Part shown: piece after piece, positions 18,098 through 27,300 of the stretch
How positions within the stretch are numbered: the first letter of the stretch is position 1
Layout: the number at the start of each line of letters is the position of its first letter
Assembly: GCF_027594745.1 (NCBI RefSeq)
Contig: NZ_CP110854.1
Coordinates: 2,088,501-2,152,500, forward strand
DNA: 64,000 nucleotides
Source: Saprospira grandis
Lineage (GTDB): Bacteria > Bacteroidota > Bacteroidia > Chitinophagales > Saprospiraceae
Direction of reading: 5' to 3'
The notes under the pieces: generated by a model
Seen by the model: only the letters and a program-made list of their open reading frames with translations
Told to the model about the DNA's origin: nothing
Database searches by the model: none
Position numbers and translations under genes: made by a program

Positions 18098-19027
18098 TTA
18101 CGCTTCTTCCAAAAAGGCCAAGTTGCGCATTAAGCCCTTGTATTTGCTCCGCTTTACCGCCGATTTCTTAAATACTTTCCGAAAGACTTCTTCCGTCAAT
18201 TCCATCCAGTCTTCCCGCCGCATCTCTAATAGGTTTTCTTTGGGCCTAAAGGCCTCCTCCTGATGAGGCCGAGAAAATCGATTCCATGGACAAACATCCT
18301 GGCAAATGTCACAGCCAAACATCCAATCCGCAAATTGCCCTTTGTATTCCGCTGGCAGCTCGTCTCGCAACTCAATCGTAAAATAGGAGATGCATTTGGA
18401 GCCATCCATGATGTACCCTTTTTCAGAAATGGCTTGGGTGGGACAAGCATCTATGCAGCGCCGACAACGACCACAGTAGTCTTTGATTGGCCCATCATAG
18501 ACCAAGTCTACATCTATGATCAATTCGGCCAAAAAGAAGAATGATCCCCGCTGCTTACTGATTAATAAGGTGTTTTTACCGATCCAACCCAATCCCGAAT
18601 GCTTGGCCCAGTCACGCTCCAATACCGGCGCAGAGTCTACAAAGGCCCGCCCATTAATGGGCCGACCCAATTCAGTCTCCAATAGGGCCAGTAAATTACG
18701 CAGCTTGGCCTTCAAAACATAGTGGTAGTCTTCGCCATAGGCGTATTTAGCCAATTTGGGGGCTCCTTCTACTTGCTGCTCTTCCGGAAAATAATTAAAG
18801 CTTAAACTCACTACCGATTTGGCCCCATCTACCAACTTTCGAGGATCTATCCGCTTCTCAAAGTGGTTTTCTAAGTATTGCATTTTGCCCTGATAGCCCT
18901 TATTTAACCAAGCTTCTAAACGACGGCCCTCTTCGGTCAGTTCTCGGGCCTGGGCAATGCGCAAATTATCAAAACCTTCTGCTAAGGCAGCCGCTCTAAG
19001 TTTGGCCGTAAGTTCGTATTTGTCCAT
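18098..19027 (-). CDS. queG: Epoxyqueuosine reductase
   Basis: The iron-sulfur, cobalamin-dependent enzyme that reduces epoxyqueuosine to queuosine in the anticodon of tRNAs, cytoplasmic. 309 residues, normal for the short form that lacks the extra HEAT-repeat tail. Motifs: the N-terminal helical start DKYELTAKLRAAALAEGFDNLRIA, the catalytic segment FVDSAPVLERDWAKHSGLGWIGKNT (Asp of VDSAP is the proposed proton donor), and two 4Fe-4S clusters, CGRCRRCIDACPTQAI and CDICQDVCPWN. It stands alone, with a dispersed repeat on each side. No other queuosine genes are near. Confidence 0.95.
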   Translation of the reverse strand: MDKYELTAKLRAAALAEGFDNLRIAQARELTEEGRRLEAWLNKGYQGKMQYLENHFEKRIDPRKLVDGAKSVVSLSFNYFPEEQQVEGAPKLAKYAYGEDYHYVLKAKLRNLLALLETELGRPINGRAFVDSAPVLERDWAKHSGLGWIGKNTLLISKQRGSFFFLAELIIDVDLVYDGPIKDYCGRCRRCIDACPTQAISEKGYIMDGSKCISYFTIELRDELPAEYKGQFADWMFGCDICQDVCPWNRFSRPHQEEAFRPKENLLEMRREDWMELTEEVFRKVFKKSAVKRSKYKGLMRNLAFLEEA

Positions 19028-19080
19028 TAATTATATTTCTTCTAAGCGTCTATGATGAGGCCCTTGAGCCAAGAAAGTAT

Positions 19081-19275
19081 CGGCTGAGGGATGGCAGTGG
19101 GTGGCCGAAGGCCAGACCAAGGAGCGCAGCGACGCAGGGCCGAGCAGACCTGCGAGCCCACGAACAGCCCGACCCGCCCGATAATTCATGAGGGTGTTAA
19201 CCCTCATTTTGCATAAGTTCGCAAAGCGATACCGCTTTGCGCTGGGTTTCAACCCAGCGGAAGGGGCAGCCCCAA
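19081..19275 (-). repeat. Dispersed repeat copy 6 (reverse) with three-hairpin module
   Basis: Reverse copy with GGCTGAGGGATGG at its start, the block GGGCCGAGCAGACCTGCGAG in the middle and GGGGCAGCCCC at the end. Between them sits the three-hairpin module: ATGAGGGT/ACCCTCAT (19188-19207), GCAAAGCG/CGCTTTGC and CTGGGT/ACCCAG. It fills the gap between queG and the nitroreductase gene. Confidence 0.85.
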
Positions 19276-19287
19276 AAATAAAATAAA

Positions 19288-19956
19288 TTAATCCGCCTCC
19301 CAATATAAGGCGACCTCATCCAATGATTTTCGGCGCAAGTCAGGCACTTCACAGCCCGCTGCAGCATAGCCGATAGGCAAAAGCAAAAAAGGCTTTTCAT
19401 TTTTGGGCCGCTGTAAAATCTCTTGCAAAAAATTCATGGGACTAGGCGTATGCGTCAAGGTCACCAAACCCGCCTGATGAATGGCCGAAATCAGAAAACC
19501 GGCCGCCAAACCTACCGATTCGTTCACATAGTAGTTTTTGCTGCGGCTGCCATCGGGCAAAATATCGTAGCTCTTCTTAAAGATGACGATGAGATAAGGC
19601 GCCCGCTCCAAAAACGGCTTTTCCCAATTGGTGCCAAAAGGTTTTAGGGCTTCTAGCCACTCCTCCGACATTCGGTTGTTGTAGCTTTCATATTCTTCCT
19701 TTTCGGCCGCTTGGCGAATCTGCTGCTTGATCTTAGGATCAGAAATAATGCAGAAGGTCCATGGTTGCTTATGCGCCCCCGAAGGGGCCGAGCTGGCCGT
19801 TCGGACCAAGCTTTGGACCAATTCTTTGGCCACTGGCCGCTCCGAAAATAAGCGAATCGAGCGGCGCTTTTCCATTAAAGCCTCTAGCTCAAGGGCTTTT
19901 TTTAGGCTCTCTTCTGCCGATAAGTTTTGCGCTTGAAAAGGGATAAATTTAGGCAT
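19288..19956 (-). CDS. Nitroreductase family protein
   Basis: An FMN-dependent oxidoreductase of the nitroreductase fold, 222 residues from the ATG at 19956. Motifs: MEKRRSIRLFSERPVAKELV (the Arg-Arg-Ser start of the FMN phosphate site), ASSAPSGAHKQPWTFCII (FMN contacts), NESVGLAAGFLISAIHQAGL, LLLPIGYAA and the C-terminal RRKSLDEV. The layout is like the iodotyrosine-deiodinase/BluB-like subgroup of the family; the physiological substrate is unknown. The start overlaps the end of ybeY by eight bases (ATGCCTAA), so translation is probably coupled; an in-frame ATG at 19968 is the other candidate. The frame is open to 20067, but the extra residues are just ybeY read out of frame. Confidence 0.85.
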   Translation of the reverse strand: MPKFIPFQAQNLSAEESLKKALELEALMEKRRSIRLFSERPVAKELVQSLVRTASSAPSGAHKQPWTFCIISDPKIKQQIRQAAEKEEYESYNNRMSEEWLEALKPFGTNWEKPFLERAPYLIVIFKKSYDILPDGSRSKNYYVNESVGLAAGFLISAIHQAGLVTLTHTPSPMNFLQEILQRPKNEKPFLLLPIGYAAAGCEVPDLRRKSLDEVALYWEAD

Positions 19957-20386
19957 CGGACTGGGCATATTGAGCAAGCAAAGCCAAGGACTCATTCTCT
20001 TTCTGACGCATGAGCTCCGCCTCTTCCTTGCTTTTGTCTTTATAGCCCAAAAGGTGCAATAATCCATGAGCCATCACTCTATGGATTTCATTTTGGGCCG
20101 AAACTTCAAACTTTTCGGCATTTTCTCGGCAGCGCTCCACCGAAATAAAAATGTCTCCGCTCACAGGCTCTCCCTCTTCCTGATACTGAAAGGTAATCAC
20201 ATCAGTCAGGGTATCATGCTGCAAATACTCTTGGTTCATAGGCAGCAAATAGGCATCGGAGCAAAAAATAAAAGAAAGGGCCTCAATATCGAGACCCTCT
20301 CTTTTTGCGATCGCTTGCAGCCAGCTTTCCATTTGTTCAGCCTGCGGCAGCTTATAATCAATATCTTCCGTGTAAAATTCAATCAT
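19949..20386 (-). CDS. ybeY: rRNA maturation endoribonuclease YbeY
   Basis: The metal-dependent ribonuclease required for 16S rRNA 3'-end maturation and ribosome quality control, cytoplasmic. About 145 residues. The signature reads HRVMAHGLLHLLGYKDKS: the first two His ligands of H-x3-H-x5-H are present while the third is Asp, which is, as far as I recall, common in Bacteroidetes. TLTDVITFQYQEEGEPVSGDIFIS is the conserved segment before it. The ATG at 20386 leaves a four-base gap after the kinase gene; an upstream ATG at 20416 would overlap it. Sits in an operon kinase-ybeY-nitroreductase. Confidence 0.9.
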   Translation of the reverse strand: MIEFYTEDIDYKLPQAEQMESWLQAIAKREGLDIEALSFIFCSDAYLLPMNQEYLQHDTLTDVITFQYQEEGEPVSGDIFISVERCRENAEKFEVSAQNEIHRVMAHGLLHLLGYKDKSKEEAELMRQKENESLALLAQYAQSDA

Positions 20387-20390
20387 CAAC

Positions 20391-20798
20391 TTAGTGCAAG
20401 TTAAATTGTAGTTCAATCATGCGGCCTCCTTCCTTAAAGTCTACATGATCACTGAGGTTTTGCATCAAAAAAACGCCTCGTCCACCAGGAGTCATCAGAT
20501 TTTCTGGTGCGGTGGGGTCGGGCAATTGTGCGGGGTCAAAACCAGGCCCCTCATCTTCTACGGTAAAGGTAATGCAATTTTGCTGGATAGCGCTAGCAAT
20601 ATGGACCTTTTTGTGGGCCTTGGCTTGGTTGCCATGCAAAATAGCATTGCTCACAGCCTCCGTTAAAGTGATGAGAATATTGCCAAAAAGCAACTCATCC
20701 AACTCATATTGCTGCAAAACCTGATTCACATAGGGTTCTACTTCTGCTATGTTTTTTGGGTGAGAATCTAGCGTAAGTTTTAGTGCAGTTCCGGTCAT
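20391..20798 (-). CDS. RsbW-like anti-sigma-factor serine kinase (HATPase)
   Basis: A 135-residue single-domain GHKL ATPase. Motifs: N box LTEAVSNAILHGN, G1 box VEDEGPGFDP, and the G2-like GGRGVFLM near the C-terminus; no dimerisation or sensor domain. Proteins of this size bind and inhibit a sigma factor and phosphorylate STAS anti-anti-sigma proteins. No sigma factor or RsbV-type STAS gene is adjacent, but five RsbR-like STAS genes lie 9-16 kb away, which makes a link possible but unproven. It heads an operon with ybeY, an order I recall as frequent in Bacteroidetes, where it may be merely housekeeping. The interval 20799-21129 holds no gene and no promoter match I could support. Confidence 0.8.
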   Translation of the reverse strand: MTGTALKLTLDSHPKNIAEVEPYVNQVLQQYELDELLFGNILITLTEAVSNAILHGNQAKAHKKVHIASAIQQNCITFTVEDEGPGFDPAQLPDPTAPENLMTPGGRGVFLMQNLSDHVDFKEGGRMIELQFNLH

Positions 20799-21129
20799 CA
20801 GCCATCGTTTTGCGAGTGATAAAATTGTTGTCTTTGAGCTAGTTATATAGCTACGTATTTATAGTGTGTTGGCCCAGAAAGCGGGGAAGTAGAGAGAAGG
20901 GATGCTTCCGAGGGCCTTTCAAGTTGTCCATTTACGGAACTTTCCTGCAAAGGGTTTCATTTTAGGGGGTTTATCTTAAGTCTTTTTTGCTTTGTTACTG
21001 AAATCACCCTTTTTTGACTAAAAAAGGAGAAAAAAGTCTTAAATTAGAGGGGCTTGTAGTTCTAAGTTTTTTTGAACCATTAGTTGTCGAAAATAAGCTA
21101 CTATGCAGGAGTTTTTTGAATCTAAAACG

Positions 21130-22257
21130 ATGATTATGCAACGGTTAATTTTTGGGGTCTTTATTTTATGCTTCTTTGGCCCAACTTTAACGGCCCAAAA
21201 ATACAGTAATGAATTTTTATCTATTGGCTTGGGCGCCCGCGCCCAAGCTATGGGCGGCGCTATGGTGGCCCATGTCGATGATGCAAGCAGCAGCTTTTGG
21301 AACCCTGCAGGTTTGCAGGGTATAGAAACGGATTTGCAAGTTGGCTTATTGCATGCCGAATGGTTTGGCGGCATCGGCAAATATGATTATGCTGGCTTTG
21401 GTATGCCGATTAAAGGCCAAAATAAGTACCTGGGATTTTCTTTTATCCGTTTTGGTATTGACGGAATCCCCAACACCCTTTCGCTCTATGAGGATGATGG
21501 CAGCATTAATTACAATAACGTTACCGAGTTTTCGGCGGCTGATTATGCCTTTATTTTTAATTATGCCCAAAAGTTTGGCAAATTGGCGGTTGGGGCTAGC
21601 CCCAAAGTGGTCCGAAGAGTAGTGGGGCCTTTTGCCTCTTCTTGGGGCTTTGGCGTAGATTTGGGAGCCCAATATCAATACTCTAAAAACTGGGCCTTTG
21701 GGGCGCAGATCAAAGATATTACCACCACCTTTAATGCCTGGCAATTTAGCTTTACCGAAGAGGAAAAACAGACGCTGGGCCTCACGGGCAACGAGATCCC
21801 TATCCAGTCGTTTGAAATTACCAAACCCCAAATTATCCTTGGGGCGGCCTACAAAAAAACTTTTAACCTCCCTACGCCCGAAGGTAAAAAAGCCCGCAGT
21901 ATTGGCCTTTTGGCCGAGCTAGATATGGTGGCGACTACGGACGGGCAGCGCAATACCCTAATTTCTGCTAGCCCTTTTAGCATTGACCCCGCCCTGGGCC
22001 TAGAGCTCAACTACAACCGCATTGCCTATTTGCGGATGGGCCTCAATAATTTTCAGCGATTTGAGAATTTTTCTGGCGAAAAAGAACTGACCCTCCAACC
22101 CAATTTTGGTCTGGGCTTCCGCATTTCTCGTTTCTATATTGATTATGCCTTGGCCAATTTGAGCGCTAGCGCGGGCGGACTGCGCTCTCATATTATCTCG
22201 ATCAAACTGGATATTGATTACGATTATATTAAACAAGCAATTCAAAAAGAGATTTAA
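21130..22257 (+). CDS. PorV/PorQ family T9SS outer-membrane protein
   Basis: 375 residues from ATG 21130 (ATG 21136 equally possible; the frame reaches 21103), beginning with a signal peptide ending at LTAQ. The mature N-terminus, KYSNEFLSIGLGARAQAMGGAMVAHVDDASSSFWNPAGL, is the PorV/PorQ family signature, followed by a beta barrel with alternating aromatic strands (FGVDLGAQYQY, WAFGAQIKDITTTFNAW) and an N..YxRxGL repeat near the end. PorV is a shuttle that hands T9SS cargo from the translocon to the PorU sortase. The next gene on the same strand is a PorU-like C25 peptidase, as in classic porU-porV loci, but a 426-base repeat-filled gap separates them. PorV and PorQ/P-like relatives are hard to tell apart by eye, so no symbol is given. 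Confidence 0.8.
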   Translation: MIMQRLIFGVFILCFFGPTLTAQKYSNEFLSIGLGARAQAMGGAMVAHVDDASSSFWNPAGLQGIETDLQVGLLHAEWFGGIGKYDYAGFGMPIKGQNKYLGFSFIRFGIDGIPNTLSLYEDDGSINYNNVTEFSAADYAFIFNYAQKFGKLAVGASPKVVRRVVGPFASSWGFGVDLGAQYQYSKNWAFGAQIKDITTTFNAWQFSFTEEEKQTLGLTGNEIPIQSFEITKPQIILGAAYKKTFNLPTPEGKKARSIGLLAELDMVATTDGQRNTLISASPFSIDPALGLELNYNRIAYLRMGLNNFQRFENFSGEKELTLQPNFGLGFRISRFYIDYALANLSASAGGLRSHIISIKLDIDYDYIKQAIQKEI

Positions 22258-22265
22258 TTGTTTTT

Positions 22266-22400
22266 GGGGCTTGCCGCCTTTGGCGGCCGTTCCCTTTCGG
22301 GGCTCGCAGGTCTGCTCGGCCCTGCAGCCCTGCGGGCTTTGGTCGGCGGCTGCGCAGCCCCCCTACAGGCAACTAAGCCTGCGGCGGCTAAAGCCGCCTG
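22266..22400 (+). repeat. Dispersed repeat copy 7a (forward, head-to-head with 7b)
   Basis: Forward copy opening with GGGGCTTGCCGCC, with GGCTCGCAGGTCTGCTCGG in its middle and the variable hairpins AGCCCTGCGGGCT (22325-22337) and GGCGGCTGCGC. It is unusual in lacking the GGTCTGG continuation. Together with the reverse copy at 22440 it forms a divergent pair. Confidence 0.8.
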
Positions 22401-22439
22401 TAGGACGCCCTATTGGTCCAGAAAAGCGAGCGCAGCGAG

Positions 22440-22650
22440 CTTGGCTTAGGGATGGATAGTGGTGGCCGTAGGCCAGACCCAGGGCTTTGAAGCGCAGCGA
22501 AAAGCCCGCAGGGCCGAGCGAATAGCGAGCCACGACACAGCCCGACCCGCCCGATAACTCATGAGGGTGTTAACCCTCATTTTGTATAAGTTCGCAAAGC
22601 GATACCGCTTTGCCTTGGGTTTCAACCCAGCGGAAGGGGAAGCCCCAAAA
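22440..22650 (-). repeat. Dispersed repeat copy 7b (reverse) with three-hairpin module
   Basis: Reverse copy with GAGGGATGG-like start, GGGCCGAGCGAATAGCGAGC in the middle, then the three-hairpin module (ATGAGGGT/ACCCTCAT at about 22560-22579, GCAAAGCG/CGCTTTGC, TGGGT/ACCCA) and GGGGAAGCCCC at the end. It is nearly identical to the module at 19188. Confidence 0.85.
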
Positions 22651-22683
22651 AAATCCCCATATTAACCTTTGAAAAATAAGATT

Positions 22684-24369
22684 ATGCGATACCTCTACTT
22701 CTTATTCCTACTTTTTGCTGTTGGCGCTTTGCAAGCCCAAATGCATGACGGAAATTTTGGTCCAGAATGGATCAATTACAACCAATCCTATTATAAAATG
22801 AAAGTGGCCCAAGATGGCCTCTACCGACTTAGTGCGCAGGCTTTGCAAAATGCAGGCATCAATACGGCTAGTTTGCCCCTAAGCAACCTATCGATTTATC
22901 ATATGGGCCAAGAAGTGCCGATTCAGGTAGAAAGTAGTGGTGGTCAACTGCAGTATATTCAGTTTTATGGCGAAAAACATCGGGGCGAACTGGATAAGGA
23001 GCTGTATAACAACCCCAACCATCATTTTAACCCCACTTATAGTGTTATTACTGATACCTCGGCCTATTTTCTGACCTGGAGCAATACGGGCCAAGGGCGC
23101 CGCTATGCCGATCAGGCGGCCAACCTCTCTAATTTGCCGGCTAAGGAGGATTACTTTATGTACAAAAGCGTTCGGCCCATTACAACGGCTTGGCAGAAAG
23201 GGAAGAATTATTATATTGCTACTGAGGAGCTTACGAAGTCAACTTTTGAGTATGGCGAAGGTTGGGGCGGCAACCCCTTATTGGACCAAAGTCATGCAGT
23301 GGGGATTTCTAACCTATATACTACTGGCCCCGCTGCTCAAGGAGAAGTTCGTCTTTATGCTTCGGGGGCTGTCAATCACAATATTGAGGTACAAGTGGGC
23401 GGGCAGAGCTGCTTTAATACCACTTTTGCTGGCGACAGTGTAGGGACGCATAGTTTTTCAGTGCCATTGAGCAATCTTTTGCCCACTACTATTATGCGGA
23501 TTCGGGGTTTGGCTAGTAGCAGCGACTACCTTTCGGCCAGTTATGTAGCTATTAGCTACCCTAGGACCTTTGATTTTGATGGAGCCAATAACTTTGTCTT
23601 TGAGTTGGCGGCTAGTAATAGCCGGCAGTACTTAGAAATTACCAACTTTGATGGGGGGAGTGGTCAGAATATTTACCTCTATGATTTGACCAACGGCTTG
23701 CGCATTCGCTGCTTTTGGGATGGGAGCCGGGTCTTGACTGATCTGCCCGCCTCGGCTGTAGACCGCAAGCTGCTGCTGATCAATGAAGGCAGTACCGCTA
23801 TTCAAACTATGGGCCGCTTGGAAGAGGCCAATTTTGTAGACTATAGCAACCTCAATGCAGATTATATTATTGTTACGCATGCTAGCTTGCGTCAAAATAG
23901 CTTAGGGGAAGACCCTGTTAGGGCTTATGCTGATTATCGAGCGACTACAGGCTACAACCCTGTAATTATTGAGGTGGATAATATTTTTGATCAGTTTGGT
24001 TATGGGATTAACAAGCATCCTGTAGCTTTACGTAATTTGGCAGGCTATTGTAAGCAAAATTGGGCTAACCCTCAATATGTTTTTCTTATTGGAAAGGGGC
24101 GGACCTACACTCAAGTGAGGAATTTTCATACTTATGATCATTTGATTCCTACTTTTGGTTTTCCCCCTTCAGATAATTTGCTGATGGCTCCTATTGGTAG
24201 CGATGTACCTGTCATTCCGGTAGGTCGCCTGGCTGCTGTAGATGGCGATCAGGTAAGTCTTTACCTCAATAAGGTCCGAGATTATGAAAACGAACGCCTC
24301 AATGCGGCCTCTGATTTATCGGGCAGAGGCTGGACCAAAAATGTGATTCATTTGGGGGGGGGCAAATAG
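22684..24369 (+). CDS. PorU-like C25 peptidase, N-terminal fragment (frameshifted)
   Basis: First part of a frameshifted gene that continues to 27649. It begins at ATG 22684 with a signal peptide (MRYLYFLFLLFAVGALQAQ) and gives about 560 residues before a stop just after a run of nine G (24354-24362). It has the N-terminal beta-rich region of PorU sortases (YYKMKVAQDGLYRLSAQALQNAGIN, TYSVITDTSAYFLTW) and the start of the gingipain-type domain (DYIIVTHASL...YRATTGYNPVIIEVDNIFDQFGYGI...FLIGKG, RLAAVDGDQVSLYLNKVRDYEN). It ends inside the catalytic domain, before the His and Cys, so on its own it would be inactive. An alternative TTG start exists at 22669. Whether the full gene is switched by slippage or the run is a sequencing error cannot be told here. 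Confidence 0.75.
   Translation: MRYLYFLFLLFAVGALQAQMHDGNFGPEWINYNQSYYKMKVAQDGLYRLSAQALQNAGINTASLPLSNLSIYHMGQEVPIQVESSGGQLQYIQFYGEKHRGELDKELYNNPNHHFNPTYSVITDTSAYFLTWSNTGQGRRYADQAANLSNLPAKEDYFMYKSVRPITTAWQKGKNYYIATEELTKSTFEYGEGWGGNPLLDQSHAVGISNLYTTGPAAQGEVRLYASGAVNHNIEVQVGGQSCFNTTFAGDSVGTHSFSVPLSNLLPTTIMRIRGLASSSDYLSASYVAISYPRTFDFDGANNFVFELAASNSRQYLEITNFDGGSGQNIYLYDLTNGLRIRCFWDGSRVLTDLPASAVDRKLLLINEGSTAIQTMGRLEEANFVDYSNLNADYIIVTHASLRQNSLGEDPVRAYADYRATTGYNPVIIEVDNIFDQFGYGINKHPVALRNLAGYCKQNWANPQYVFLIGKGRTYTQVRNFHTYDHLIPTFGFPPSDNLLMAPIGSDVPVIPVGRLAAVDGDQVSLYLNKVRDYENERLNAASDLSGRGWTKNVIHLGGGK
24354..24362 (+). repeat. Homopolymer G9 at the frameshift in the PorU-like gene
   Basis: Nine consecutive G within codons for His-Leu-Gly. 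With nine the frame ends at a TAG seven bases later; with eight the frame reads His-Leu-Gly-Gly-Ala-Asn-Ser-Ser-Glu-Gln and joins the downstream frame without a break. Long G runs are typical slippage sites in phase-variable genes and also typical sites of base-calling error. Confidence 0.9.
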
Positions 24370-27300
24370 CTCGGAGCAGAATATTATTCAGCAGAATTTG
24401 AACAATATGGAAACGATTATTTCTGCTAGTCAATTTGGTGGAAATGTTACCTCTTTTTTCAAAACTTCTACCAACCCCATTCAGGCCGCTCAGTCAGCCT
24501 ACCTAGATTCTCTGATCAACAATGGTGTGAGTCTGATTACTTTTTTTGGCCATGCTTCGCCCAATAGCTTTGACTTTAATTTAGATCAGCCCGAAAATTA
24601 TAGCAATGCTCGACGCTATCCTATGTTTATGTCTTTGGGTTGTTATGCTGGAACTGTCTTTGAAGACGGAGCCCGAATTAGTGAGTCTTTTATTTTTGAG
24701 GAAAATGCGGGAGCTAGTGTCTTTCTTGCCTCTGTAGGGGCTGTTTCGCTCTCTGCACTCAATGTTTTTGCTAGTCAGTACTATTATCAGGCGAGCCAAA
24801 ACCAATATGGACAAGGTGCGGCTAAGATCAACCAAAAAACAATTGAAGCCCTAGAAAATGGTACTTTCTATTCTACAACGGTCCAAATGGTTAGCCACTA
24901 TTTGCTCTATCATGGCGACCCCGCTATCCAACTCAGTATTTCTGAACGACCTGATTATTATGTAGATAATAGTTTGGTTGATCGTAGCCCAGCTACTATA
25001 ACTACACAAATGGACAACTTTGAGTTGGTGGTAGATGTTTATAATCTAGGAATGGCCATTGATACTTCTTTTTGGGTTGAAATTAATAGAGAATACCCCA
25101 ATGGTAGTAGCGCTTTTGTGAGTCGAGAGCATATCTCTGCCCCAAATTTTCATAAGGAGCTGCGCCTAACGGTACCCGTAGAGGGCCAGCTAGCTTTAGG
25201 AACTAACTTTTTTGATATTACTATAGATGTAGATAGCGAAATTGATGAACGACCACAACCCAGCGCAGAACAAAATAATCAGGTCCTACGCTATCCGGTC
25301 CAAATTCTATCCGATGCCATTCTCCCCGTTTATCCTAGGGAGTTTGCCATCGTGCCGCAGCAAAATATTCGCCTAAAGGCCTCTACAGGGAATACCATGG
25401 CGCAACGCCAGACTTATGTCCTGCAAATAGATACTACCGCCTATTTTAATAGCCCTTTGATGCAGCAAACAAGTATCAGTCAGGGCGGAGGACTTTTAGA
25501 GTGGCAGCCCAATATGAGCTATACTGATAGTACGGTTTATTATTGGCGAGTGAGCCCCGATTCTACTAATCCAACAATTGGCTATAGCTGGGTTACTAGC
25601 TCCTTTATCTATATAGATGCTAGCTATTCTGGCTGGAACCAATCGCATTTTTTCCAGTTCAAAAGGAACCAGTTTAATAACTTAGAGCTAGAGGAACCCC
25701 AAAGAAATTTTGAGTTCATTACTTCTTTGCAAGAAATTACCTTGGCCAATGGTTTTACGCCCTCTCCCTTGCATCCTGAGCAGTTGGCTACCTACCTCAA
25801 TGGTAATTTGGTTGATAAATGCCGCTGCCACAATAATAGAGGGGTTTATGTACAGGTCATTGATTCTTCTGATTTGACCATTTGGACCCTAGGCGGCGGC
25901 CAAAGCCAATATGGGGCAGTTAACTGTGATGGGGCTGGACGAACGGCCTCGGTCTTTTTATTCGAAACTCAGCAAACTAGCGCAGCCCTAGACCTAGAAC
26001 GCTTTTTGGCCGATTCTATTCCAGATGGCTATTATGTATTAGTCTATACTTTGAATGATGCCAATGCCGATAACTGGCCCGCTAGCCTAATTGGGGAGTT
26101 GCAAAACCAAGGCGCCCAACAATTGCCTGGCCTGACGGCTGCCGTAGGTGGCCTGCCTTGGGCCTTTTTCTACCAGAAAAATAATGCAAGTTTTCCCTAC
26201 CGAAGCGAAGCCCTAGGAGCCAGCCAAAACGATATTATTGGCCTCTCTTGCCTGATGCCTGGCAACTGGGATAAAGGCAGTTTGCTCTCTACCCAAATTG
26301 GGCCCGCCCAAAATTGGTATTCTTTCCATTGGGAGCCCGCCAATCTCGATAGTAATGATGTAGTAGGGGTAGACCTCTATGGCATTGAGGCCAACGGAAG
26401 CCGCCAATTGCTCCTGTCCAATATTGTGGCCCAAAATACTAGCCTGAATAGTATTGATGCCAATCAGTATCCCAAATTGGAGTTGGTCTGGAAAACCGAG
26501 GACGAACTAAGCCGAAGCTCTGGCCAGCTCGCCTATTGGCGCATTTTGGCCGATTTGGTGCCAGAGGCCGCTCTGCGACCCGAACGCTTTAGTGTTATTC
26601 AATATGATACGGTGGACCAAGGGCAGCCTTTTGGCTTTAATGTCCAAATGGAGAATATTAGCCCGCTAGATATGGATAGCATTTTGGTCAAATATCAGCT
26701 GCTAGAAAATGGCAGTACGATCAATTATAAACGCTTGGCCCCCTTGCCCGCCGGCGATAGCCTGCGCACGGGCCTACTTACGGTCTCTACCGATAATCTA
26801 TCGGGGCCCCAGCAATTGTTGGTCGAAATCAATCCCGATAATGATCAAGCCGAGCAATATCACTTTAATAATTTGGCCCTGGTCAATTTCTTTGTGCGCC
26901 AAGACCGCATCAACCCGCTACTAGATGTGACCTTTGATGGGGTGCGCATCATGAATGGCGATCTCGTTTCAGGCAAATCTCAGGTGGTGGTTTCTTTGTC
27001 TGATGAAAATAAATGGTTGGGCCTAGATGAGGTGGAGGACTTCCAGCTTACGCTGCGCCACCCTAGCCTGCCCAATGGCGAAACCCAACTCACGCTCAAC
27101 AGTCCCTTGGTCCAAAACCTAGAGTTTCTGCCCGCCGATGCCCAAAATTTAGTAGTCGAAAATAAGGCGCAGCTCGTTCTGGACCTCGATCTAGAGTTTG
27201 ATGGAACCTACACGCTCTTTGTTTCGGCTGCCGACCGCAGCGGAAATAATTCTGGAGAGCTAGATTACAGTATTGATTTTGAGGTGGTCAACCGTCCCAT

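Noticed and set aside
24354..24370. Programmed ribosomal frameshift in the PorU-like gene
   Set aside because: No slippery heptamer with downstream stem-loop or pseudoknot was recognised; a homopolymer slip or sequencing error is the simpler reading.
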